Shown here: positions 10,504 through 20,700 of the stretch, piece by piece
Numbering within the stretch: position 1 is the stretch's first letter
Layout: each line of letters opens with the position of its first letter
Assembly (NCBI GenBank): GCA_027924645.1
Contig: BSBN01000047.1
Span: 8,990,001 to 9,054,000, forward strand
Length of the DNA: 64,000 nt
Origin: Cunninghamia lanceolata
Taxonomy: Eukaryota > Streptophyta > Pinopsida > Cupressales > Cupressaceae
Direction of reading: 5' to 3'
Program-made: the position numbers and the translations under genes
Notes under the pieces: model-generated
What the model was told of the DNA's origin: nothing
Database searches by the model: none
What the model saw: only the letters and a program-made list of their open reading frames with translations

Positions 10504-13146
10504 ATGGTAACCACTAGGCTCCAGAAAACTATGAAGTCCAAGCAAGTTGTCCCTAGGAAGTGCAAATCACCTCCTCATACACTGCAATCAAACCGACTCA
10601 ACACTACTCCCAAGGTTACTCCTAGTACACCCGCAGCAAAATCAACTAGCTCTCCGAACATGCCACACCTTGACCAACCAAGCAACCCGCAAGAGGGTAG
10701 AACCCCTTTGGTAAGCACACCTTGCTATACCACCGGCTTGCCTCTGGATTTTGTCCCACAAGATTATACAGCCAATCTAGTCCCATCTCAGGAAGGAAGA
10801 GTCCCTTTGGTAAGTACATCTCACTACACCACCGACATGCCTTCGAATTTTGTGCCACAAGGTTATACTACAGATCAAGCCCCACCTCAAGAAGAGTGAC
10901 ACTTTGAAATAGGTCAATCCTCTCAAGAAGATGGGCAAGATCTTGATGAATTCATACAAGATCCTAGCACCGTGGCCACCTTTGACAAAATCCTTAGTGA
11001 GAACCAAGATCATTTCTTTCGTTTGCTAGCAGAATAAGGAGCCAAATTACCCAAAGTTTTTGATCTATCCATGCTTAGCGAGCCTAACAACACCCAAGAC
11101 ACCATACAAGCGGTGCAAACCATGTCAAAAGTGACCACACCTTTACCCGAACAAAGCTCACAAGAGAGAATGATTGCACAATATGAGAATCCCCTTTATC
11201 AAAATCCAAATGGAAAGAGGGCTATATCACCGCTTCTGACTCCTATGGAAATCTACAAACATCAACAGGAGACTCTTCAACGTCAAGCAAAGCTAGCTAA
11301 GCAAGCCACCTGAGCTTGATCAAATATACAACAAACTCCTAAAGTGTCCACACCAATCGCAAGTAGAATTTTGGTTACCCCATCATGAATAGGTTTCCCA
11401 CCAAATTACAATCCGGGGAACAACTATGTAGCCATGCAACAAGGGTCTCAACAAATACCACCTCCCATATCATCAAACCTTCATGTCTCTCAACCAACTA
11501 GGGTCATGCAATCCCAACCACAACATTATTCTACACTCATCCCCAATCAACCATCTCAAATCACATCTACCTATGTCCCTCCTCCACTACATTCATTAGC
11601 ACTAAATTTCTTTCACACATTACCTAGCCACCCTCAACTTCCCCAACATCAAGTTTCCCAAAGCTATGTGCCGCAATCGCAACCTAACCCACACTTTAGC
11701 TTTCCTCCACCCAATTCTTTTCTTCAACTATCACAAAGCCAACATTTTTACCTAGTGCCAACCCCACCTCCTCCTAATCAAAGCATCCAATTCCAACCCA
11801 ATCTCAACCCAACATACAATGCATATGACCCCAACCAATCATACGACCCTTATAATACCAATACACATGGCTTACACTACAATCTTCTGTATGGGCAACA
11901 ACAACCACTTCTAGGACAACAGGGGATGTTTCCAACCCTTCCCACAATGATGGAGCTAAAAATCATGGAAGTTTAACAACAACTATCTGATCTCACATTT
12001 GGCCACACCAAGAAGACCTCTGCATTAGAGGAAGTGTGTCCTTATCCTTTTGATCGGTCATTACCCATGATCCCTTTTCCTTAAAATTTCACTATTCCTA
12101 AGTTTGATAAATACAAAGGAAAAGGTGACCCAAAAGACCATCTCAGGGAATTCTATCTTGCTTGCTTCGAGGTCTCACATAATGACACATATCTTATGCA
12201 TCTCTTTCCTTGCAGTCTTGGAGGTCAAGCTATAGAATGGTTCTCACACTTACCCATGGGTATTAGGTCTTTTAATAAGCTAACAAAGAAATTTGCCACC
12301 CATTTCTCCTACAACGCAGAGCATGAGACCTCCATGACTAATCTATGCAACAATAAACAAAAAAATGGTGAAACTTTCATTTTATTCCTTCAATGATGGA
12401 GACAAATGGCTAGCAAATTCCCTTTCAAGATTCCTAAGAAACAAATTGTTAGCATATTTGTGCAGAACCTCAACCAAGAGTTAGGTTTCCATTTGCAAAT
12501 TCTTAGTGCTACAACCTTCGATGAAATCACGTACAAGGGAATTAACATCGAAAAGGCGCTCATTGCTAAGGGTGTGGTCAAAATCTTCAAAGAAACTAAA
12601 GATAATTCTCCTCAACACCAAATGAACGATAAACCCAAATATTGGAACAAAAACAAAAACGTGGTCAATGATGGGGTGGTCGACTCTAAACATGTCCAAA
12701 CATTGCAAACACCACTTCAGCTTTATAAACCAAGTCAACCTCAACAACAACAACAACAACGACAACCATATCAAAACCAACAACAATGACAACAAGAGCG
12801 GCCTCAACAGGATTACCCTCCACGACGTCAATTCACTCCCTTGGGAGAGCCCATAGAATCTATCCTATAGAAGCTCTTACACAAAGGCCTCGTCACCTTA
12901 CCTGATGCTCCCTCGTATGGCGAACCTGTTTACCAAACTGCAGGATACAGAGAAAATGAATACTATGAATTCCATAGGAGCAAAGGGCACAGAACTGCAT
13001 CGTGCATGAAACTCAAGCACCTAATCCAAAATCTCATCGAAGGCAACCAAATCTCTCTTGAAGATGATCCACCAGCTCAACACACAAACAAAGACCTCAA
13101 CATGTACAAGGAACCATTTCCTCATCATGGTCCACCTTCTCTGTAG
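10504..13146 (+). pseudogene. Tat-2 gag (capsid and nucleocapsid precursor)
   Basis: ATG 10504 (MVTTRLQK, basic) opens a frame kept without any net shift through gag and protease to 14124; it is broken by stops at 10897, 11311, 11974, 12394, 12787 and 13144, among others. The N-terminal third is Pro/Gln-rich. The Gag core lies at about 12010-12590 (FDKYKGKGDPKDHL, SLGGQAIEWFSHLP). A Gln-rich linker follows, then a zinc-knuckle remnant at about 12955-13030 (FHRSKGHRTASC), which has the H-GH-C pattern of Tat elements but lacks the first Cys. Gag packages the transcript in cytoplasmic particles. The encoded copy cannot be made full length. Confidence 0.8.
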
Positions 13147-14124
13147 GATAAAGGTAAAGGTGTCAACTGTGCTTCCACTTCTTTTGACTCCATTATGGGT
13201 CATTTTGAAGATAGTCGAGTATCTACCCTCACAATCAAAGGCAAATCTATGGATTGCGTTGTTACAACTCATTGTGGTCGTGTCACCATTCGTGGTCCTA
13301 CACCTAGTCTCCCAGCTCAATCTGATTATAATCTTGTCAAACATCTAGGGAAAATGCCAGCACAGATCTCTATCTTGGACCTTTTAAGGTCATCACCTGC
13401 ACATAGATTGGTGCTAGAAAAATCCCTCCAAGAGTCATCAGTTCCTAACAACGTAGTAGTCACATATTTCCAAGCTATAGTAGGTAACATTACTTCTCCC
13501 TACAATGTGGTCTTCTTTGAGAAGGACCTCCCATCCCATGATCTGTGTCACAATTATGCCCTTCATATTGAGGTTCTCATCCATAAGCGCAAAATCAAAC
13601 GTATACTCATAGATGGTGGTGCTGGTCTCAACATCTGTTCTTTAAAGTTACTTAAACAATTGGGATACTCTGAGGATCATGTCAACATTGATCAAAGTAT
13701 TACAATCAAAGGGTATGATGATGCTAAACACTTCTTAGAAGGTGTTATCCACTTGCCTATACAACTGGGCCCCGTCATGCTCGAAATTAGGTGCCAAGTC
13801 CTTGATATTGAGCTGCCTTACAACATTATCCTAGGCTGTCCATGGATCCATGCAATGAAAGCTATTCCCTCCACATACCATCAGTCTCTAAAGTTCCCAT
13901 ACAATAGTACGGAGATCACTATCCTAGGAGACCCCAATCCTTTTGAATTTTGTCATATCTTGCAAGGTAGTTATAAGAATTGCAACCAATTGCCTCAAAA
14001 TGACAAAGCCCTTGCATCCCCACTATATGTCAATCCTGAAAATCTGACAGAAGCCTCTACAAGTGAATCTAATCCTCTTCCTGAAATCAAAGCACTTATG
14101 ATATCTCAAAATCTTGTTGTGTAG
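13147..14124 (+). pseudogene. Tat-2 aspartic protease region
   Basis: Open from 13195 to a TAG at 14122, in the gag frame. The Tat spacer (HLGKMPAQISILDLL, ESSVPNN) is followed by the protease. Active site IDGGAG at about 13608-13625 stands in for the usual DTG/DSG; downstream IILGCPWIHAMKAIPSTYHQ is the conserved flap-to-C-terminal block. Cleaves the polyprotein. The best preserved part of Tat-2, but it can only be reached by reading through gag stops. Confidence 0.8.
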
Positions 14125-14129
14125 GGTGG

Positions 14130-14420
14130 ATGCTTTTGTCCCCTAAATCTTACGACCAACCACCCATTGCCAAAGCAACTAAGAAAGTAGCTATTCCTCC
14201 CCTAGCACTTCTAAGCCAATTCCAACAGGGAAAATTATTGGAAGAGGAAACTATTGAGGACATTTCTTCTTGGCTCTATAAAGAGAAAGAACTAGTCACA
14301 ATACCAGTTAAGCAATATGGTAATGGCTTAAGGATAGTCAAAAACATGGGCTATAAAGGCAAAGGTGGCCTAGGAAAATAGAATCAAGGAACAATGGAAC
14401 CCATCATTGTGACAAAGAAA
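14130..14420 (+). pseudogene. Tat-2 G-patch linker between protease and RT
   Basis: Frame differs from gag-protease. At about 14318-14410 it reads RIVKNMGYKGKGGLGK, stop TAG 14379, then NQGTMEPI, a good match to the G-patch consensus (MGwkxGxGLGkxxqG). G-patch domains bind RNA or helicases; betaretroviral proteases carry one at their C-terminus. The same motif sits at 44095-44170 in Tat-1, so it belongs to the family. Role in the element is unknown. Confidence 0.7.
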
Positions 14421-15884
14421 CTAGACAAGGGGTTAGGATTTGGTAGATGGGTACCGTGCGCCTTGGACATCGAGGGTATCCTCGACAAGATGGCTGAAAC
14501 GTCTCTCATAGATTTGACGTCTAATGAGGATACCATCGATGACTCTTCCCTCCATATGACTGACCTATTTACAGAATCCTCCATATTCATGCTATCATAT
14601 GTATCCCTAACATCCACCATAAACACCCAGATTGTAAGACTTGTCTACCCTAAACTTATCGATTGGGACCAACAAGGGTCCCCCATTATAGATGTATTTC
14701 AGAATGATGAAGCTCTAGCTGAGTTCATGGGACTCCAGGAAGGTATCCATCTTGGTGATCATAAAGCAGGTTTTGTAATGGAACTAGAGCCAACAACTTA
14801 TTTTGGTGAGAATGCCAAATCCTCCAGTCGCAAAAGTAAAAATAAAGAAAGATCTCTAGGTGAAAACCACACTGTGGCACCTCCCGATCACAAAATAGTA
14901 AAAACAAAGGACATATCCAAAGGTGAAAACCACACTATGGCACCTAAGGATGGAGGATTTGACCATCCCCTACCATCTAAGTATCAAGAGAAGTTAGGTC
15001 TCCTAGTGGAAGATTCCACAGAGATAAACCTTGGCACAAAGCAAAATCCGAAGACCACATTCCTAGCAGCATCATTATCAGAAATAGATTACAGGAATCT
15101 TAACACATTCTTCTTACAAAGAACCATTAACTTTGCATGGACCTACGCTGATATGCCAGGGTTAGACCCTAAGCTAGTAGTTCACTATCTCACAGTTGAT
15201 CCAAAAGTTAAACCAGTCAAGCAAAAGCTAAGGAAAATGCACCCATAGATAGCTCTCTTGGTAAAAGTGGAAATACAGAAGTTGTTAGATGCAAAGTTCA
15301 TATGGTGCATTGATTATTAAGATTGGGTTTCAAACATTGTACCTATGTCTAAACCCAATGGGCGCATCCGCATGTGCAATGATTTTAGAGATCTCAACAA
15401 AGCATGTCCCAAAGATGACTTTCCATTACCAAACATTGATATTATAGTAGACTTGATAGTAGGTCATGAAATGCTTTCCCTCATGGATGGATTCTCAGGC
15501 TACAATCAGATAAGGATAGTAGAAGATCAATATAAAACAACTTTTACTTTTCCATGGGGTACTTATTGTTGGTGTGTCATGCCGTTTGGTCTAAAGAATG
15601 TAGGAGCAACCTATCAGAGAGCAATGACAGTGATATTCCATGACATCTTTCATCATATCATGGAGGACTATGTGGATAACATACTAGCTAAATCTTCTAG
15701 GGCAGATCACACACAAGTTCTAGGACAGATCTTTGACAGGCTTGCGAAATACCAAGTGAGACTCAATCCAAAGAAATGTGTCTTCGGTGTAACATCAAGG
15801 AAGATGTTGGGATATATTGTATCTCGTAGAGGCATCGAAGTAGACCCTGCAAAAGTAAAAGCTATAGTGGAGATGCCTCCATGA
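14394..15884 (+). pseudogene. Tat-2 reverse transcriptase
   Basis: One frame with stops at 15246 and near 15318. The first 280 codons are a Tat-specific spacer (WDQQGSPIIDVFQNDEALAE, INFAWTYADMPG). RT blocks: KPNGRIRMCNDFRDLNKACP, LMDGFSGYNQI, VMPFGLKNVGATYQRAM, then MEDYVDNILAKS. The catalytic motif should be YVDD; here the second Asp is Asn (GAC to AAC, one transition), which should abolish polymerisation. LNPKKCVFGV and LGYIVSRRGIEVDP complete the palm-thumb region. Copies genomic RNA to cDNA. Confidence 0.88.
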
Positions 15885-16460
15885 AAGAACCTCAAAGCAT
15901 TAAGGAGCCTTAAGGGAAGGTTATAGTCCATTAGGCATTTCATCTCATAGCTAGCAGATAAATGTCAACCATTTCAACACTTGCTCTGAAAGGATGTCTC
16001 ATTTCAATGGGATGATAAGTGTCAAGTAGCATTTGATCAGATCAAAAAGTATCTGGCTACACCTCATGTATTGGTTCCACCAGCTACTGACAAACCTTTG
16101 ATATTATAAATCTCAACTACAACTTCAGCCCTAGGGGCCCTTCTAGCACAAAATGATGAGTCAAAAAATAGCATGAAATCTATTATATCAGTTGAACCTT
16201 TGTGGGATATGAGGTCAATTATTCACCAATGGAAAGGGCTTGTTTAGCAGTAGTGTTTGCTTGCCAAAAGTTGCAGCATTACATGCTAAACCAACACACA
16301 AATCTTATAACCAAAATTGATCCATTGAAGTATCTACTAGCAAAAGCAGCTTTTACAGGTAGACTAGCTAAATGGGTCATGATCCTTAGTGAGTTTGACA
16401 TTGAGTACATGGACTGTAAAGCAATCAAGGGACAAGCCCTAGCAGATCAAATAGTAGAAG
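15885..16460 (+). pseudogene. Tat-2 RT connection and first RNase H
   Basis: FQWDDKCQVAFDQIKKYLAT is read from about 16000 with several stops, then the frame shifts before 16202. From there NYSPMERACLAVVFACQKLQ and KAAFTGRLAKWVMILSEFDI match the C-terminal half of the Gypsy RNase H. It removes RNA from RNA-DNA hybrids. Frameshift and stops make it non-functional. Confidence 0.75.
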
Positions 16461-16938
16461 CACCCATGATAGATACACACCCTATGGTAGTAGATTTTCT
16501 GGACGAGAATCTCTTCACTCTTTCCAACTCAATAATATGGAAGTTATACTTTGATGGTTCCTACACACAACATAGATCAAGGGCCAGCATCTTATTCATA
16601 ACACCTCAAAATGACTACATTCCTAAGTCATATCAGCTTGCATTCCCTTGCACCAATAACATTGCCGAGTATGAAGCAATCCTCATAGGTCTCAATACAA
16701 CAGTTTAATGGGACATCATAGAATTACAGGTATACAGAGACTCACAACTAGTCATTCGCCAAGTCACAGATGAGTACCAAAGAAAAGATGAAAAGTTGGT
16801 CTCCTACAACCAACTAGTGGATGCCTACAAACCACATTTTTCTAGCATCATAGTTGAGCAAACTCCAAGAGAGCATAACAAGGCTGTAGATTCTATGGCT
16901 TCTGTAGGGTCACTTATAGACATGCCTACCAATACATA
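16461..16938 (+). pseudogene. Tat-2 second (archaeal-type) RNase H
   Basis: WKLYFDGSYTQ (catalytic D), NNIAEYEAILIGL (catalytic E), VYRDSQLVIRQV (catalytic D) and HNKAVDSMAS (final D) give the four acidic residues of the archaeal-type RNase H that Tat elements carry after the ordinary one. One TAA at 16706 interrupts it, and a stop at 16936 ends it. This domain pair is the best evidence for the Tat lineage. Confidence 0.8.
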
Positions 16939-18290
16939 GAAATGTGAGTTCTTGATCGAGCAATTGTTTATACTAGCCATTGATGTCCTAGTTACTGAAA
17001 TCATCTACAAACTTGTTGGTCCCAATTCCCCATGGTACGAAGATATCTATGAATACCTTAAAAATAGTACCTTTCCCTCTGACCTTTCATCCACCCAACG
17101 CAAAACCTTTATCTGTCAATCCTCTCATTACATCATTCTGGGTGATACACTATATCGTCGGAGTCTCGATGGTATCCTCTTATGATGTCTTATCACAGAA
17201 GAAGCCAAAGATACCTTACGAGACATACACAAAGACATCTGTGGCAGACATTCTACCAGTCCTAATCTCACTAAGAAGATACTTAGAATAGGTTATTACT
17301 GGCCCACAATAGAGCATGATGCTTTACAGTTTGCTAAAAAGTGTCTACAATGCCAACAACATGGAGATTTGATTCACGCACCAGCACATGAATTACAACC
17401 TGTGACAACTCCATGGCCTTTTTCTCAATGGGGTCTTGACCTTGTAGGAAAAATCCACCCATCCTCATCCAATGGCCATAAATTGATTATCACCGCCACT
17501 GAGTATTTCATGAAGTGGGTTGAAGCCATTCCCATGACCTATATCACCGGTAAGTAAATAACCAAGTTTATCCTTAACTGCCTCATTTGCCAGTAGGGTA
17601 TTCCCCAAGCCATTGTCACTGATAATGGGAGACCATTCAAGAATCAAGATGTCCATGCCTTATGCACCCAATACAATATCCAACATCACTTTTCAGCTCC
17701 ATACTATCCATAGAGTAACAGCCAAGCTAAGGCCTCCAATAAAACCATTCTCAAAATCCTCAAGAAAACGGTCAATGAAGCTGGTCGTGATTAGCACTTG
17801 CAACTCAATCTCACCCTATGGGCCTACCGCACTAGTATCAGAACACCAATTGGTGCCACACCCTATGCCTTGGTCTATGGCTTTGAAGCCATCCTACCTA
17901 TAGAGGTCGAGATCCCATCCCTCAGAGTATCCATGTAGAACCTGATCGGTGGAGAGGAGTATCACACTTCTATATTAGCTGAGCTAGAACTATTAGATGA
18001 AAGATGCCTTGCCGTGCTTAATCATCTCCATGTCTATCAAAACTACCTTCAGCGTAATTACAAAAGAAAAGATCAAAGAAAGATGGTTTCAAGTTGGTGA
18101 TCTTGTACTCAAAGAGAATCAGAGAAATCAAGCAGATCAAGAAAAGAAGGGCAAGTTTGAGCCTAACTGGGTAGGTTCCTTTATTGTGACAGTAGCATAT
18201 GGATCAGGAGCTTATACTTTAGCTACACCTAACGACATTCCTCTAGATGAGCCACTTAACAGTGTTCATCTCAAGAAGTTCTATGCCTGA
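16939..18290 (+). pseudogene. Tat-2 integrase
   Basis: The HHCC zinc domain (IHKDICGRH ... CLQCQQHGD) is at about 17220-17370. Core: SQWGLDLVGK holds the first Asp, VTDNGRPFKNQ the second. The Glu position reads NSQAKASNKT where Tat-1 has DEASNKT, so the catalytic Glu is Lys. The C-terminal part (FQVGDLVLKENQ, KFEPNWVGSF, NSVHLKKFYA) is in another frame from about 18060. Stops at 17555, 17594 and 17712. Integrase inserts the cDNA with 5-bp duplications, as seen at CTATA. Confidence 0.85.
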
Positions 18291-18747
18291 TCCTTAGAGT
18301 ATTCCCAAAAAAAAAAAAAAAATCCATCCTCTGGTGAAAACCTGGCAAGTGAGCACCTTGGATAAGTACCATAGTGAAAACCTAGCAAACAAGCGCTATG
18401 TGTAGAGTCAACATCCATCATCTATTGAGTCATGTTCATTCCATGTCTATTTCACATCAAGCTTCATTTATCCATCCATAATAAAACCATTGACCTTGTT
18501 TGCATTTCCATCTCCCTATCTCATATAGCTTGGAAATTTGTCAGTGTCCATCATCGTCATCCCACACCTTGATCTATGTCAGCAGTTATCACTGTCTTGT
18601 CTGAGGTCAAGCTTTCTATGTATTCTTCATCAACCATCCATGCAAATTCTTGTACTGGAATGGGGACAATTCCTTCCTTAACCTAGGTCTAGGAGTGGTT
18701 CCTTGTTCGTGGTTCGCAAAATGCTTTAAGCTTTTCTCCTTTCCGCA

Positions 18748-18796
18748 GATAACACCCTTTAATAGACACATCGCTCCTACGATAAGGCTGTTATCT
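18748..18796 (+). other. Inverted repeat in the Tat-2 3' region
   Basis: AGATAACA and TGTTATCT are perfectly complementary 8-mers enclosing about 33 bases. A diverged second version with TCCTATGATAAGGATGTTAT occurs at about 19470-19495. Could fold as an RNA stem; no known family recognised. Confidence 0.45.
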
Positions 18797-18861
18797 TCTA
18801 AGCACTTTTTCTACATCATCACACCAACCAGAACTACATATTTTCTCATCTCAATCTTAAG

Positions 18862-18920
18862 GTACCTTGATCCCATGGATATGGGTATGTAGGCAGTCTG
18901 GAATACGAAGGAAGTATCCA
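18862..18920 (+). repeat. Conserved 3' motif, Tat-2 copy 1
   Basis: CCTTGATCCCATGGATATGG, GTATGTAGGCAGTCTGGAAT, ACGAAGGAAGTATCC. Repeated at 19033-19090 and twice in Tat-1. GGATAT and GTATCC can pair. Confidence 0.65.
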
Positions 18921-19032
18921 GTACAAAGGTACATAAGATCTCTTCATTTCCTCTACCCAAACTCAAGCACCTTAACCCATCTTAACACTCTATCCAGAAC
19001 TACATATTATCATTTTCATTTTCATCATTGTG

Positions 19033-19090
19033 TGCCTTGATCCCGTGGATACAGGGTATGTAGGTAGTCTCAGATACGAAGGATGTATCC
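19033..19090 (+). repeat. Conserved 3' motif, Tat-2 copy 2
   Basis: GCCTTGATCCCGTGGATACA, GGGTATGTAGGTAGTCTCAG, ATACGAAGGATGTATCC. GGATAC pairs with GTATCC. Spaced about 170 bp from copy 1. Confidence 0.65.
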
Positions 19091-20700
19091 AATACTTAGG
19101 CACACACGATACATCATTCTTCACCCACCCTAATCCATCGACATGTCATCTTTCTAAGTCTTCTGTTTATCAAAATCCATTTGCCTCGACTTGACTAACT
19201 CAAGCAGCAAGCTAGCGCATCCTTTCAAAGTACAAGTCCTTAACAAACCTAAAGCAAAATAGTTTTCTTCCATAGTCATCTACTGTTCTGCTATTCTGAT
19301 TGCCAATACCAGCTAAATCCATCTTAACCAAAGCACCAGATCAACAAGCTTGTCTTCTGCTAAGTGTTCCATTGTCAAGACCAACACATGAGTCTCCTGC
19401 GACATGTGGCATTTCCTACAGAAAGACATTATCTTTTTAGGTAGATGGCCCCCTTTAACGGACATAGAGTTCCTATGATAAGGATGTTATCTTTCCTATC
19501 CAATCTATCCTGAGCAACCTCTTTGGCAAGAGAATATGTTGGCTATATGTTTACTTTGTAAGTCAGTCAATTTGATTTATGGTTTATCTTTTGTTCCTTT
19601 GTCTATTACCTATTCAAGGCTACCTTGATTTATCTATAATCTTGGTATGTTACGATGCAGTACAGATTGGGGGCATAGTCATTGCTTTTGTGTGCCATGT
19701 TTGAGGATTGATCTTTAGTATCTTTCTTAACATCATATTTATCTTTTGTGTGTTATGTCCTAGCATCTTACATATTTAATACTCTTCTTACATTTACATG
19801 TACTGAAGTTTATTTTGTGTTCAAGACTATGGCTCATTCACATGTACCAACAAGGTTATATTATGTCTAAGGGATCTAGGCTCAAACTACTTGCTTGCAG
19901 AGTCAATGTCCATGCACTCGAATATTATAGTACCTAGGTCATTTATACCTTGGTGGTGAACTATCCACGTGCTATATCAAAAGTAAAGATTACTCTTTAT
20001 ATAAAATTGTGAAACCAATGCAACAAGCTCATCATTCATCCATTCACACAACCCTTATATCATTTTCATTGCAAAGATCGATCAACAGACTCTGTCTTCC
20101 ATCTCCTCTTTTTCTTTTCTCTAATGTATATCTGCACAACCCACATGTTAGATATCACTAGTCATGGAATCTACATCATGTCATCTCAAGTCATAGCATC
20201 TCCTCTTTTCTTCTCTCTGGTGCATATCTGCAAAACCCACATGTTAGATATCACTAGTCATAGCACCTATATCATCATACATCTATAAAGCATCATGACA
20301 TCCATAAGCATCATATAAGAAATATACATCATCACATAAATCCATAATCATACATACATATCATCCAATCCATGTCATCAGGAAATGCACACACGAAAGC
20401 ATGAACATCAGTGAACACAATATGTCATCATATACATCATGGGAGGGTCATCAAAATACAAAATGTATGTGTCTACATCAATAGTCGATATGTATACATC
20501 CAAATATACATCAATATAGTACATCAAGGCTATCAAGAGCCCACAAAATATACATCAGGATCCACGCAGACATCAGTCCAAAGTGATACAAAATAATACA
20601 ATATACAGGTGTCGATCATGATACAAAAAGTGATACTAACATGATACAATGTACAAGTATGTATGCTCTAGTGGGTAGAGCTACCCTCCTGCTGTGGCCC

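Larger units (their letters stand above)
18291..20700 (+). other. Tat-2 3' noncoding region, part 1
   Basis: No gene recognised. It starts with an A15 run (18308-18322) and GTGAAAACCTGGCAAGTGAG, related to 47292-47315 of Tat-1. It contains the paired motifs listed separately and a low-complexity CATCAT/ATACATC-rich tail from about 20260. Confidence 0.6.
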
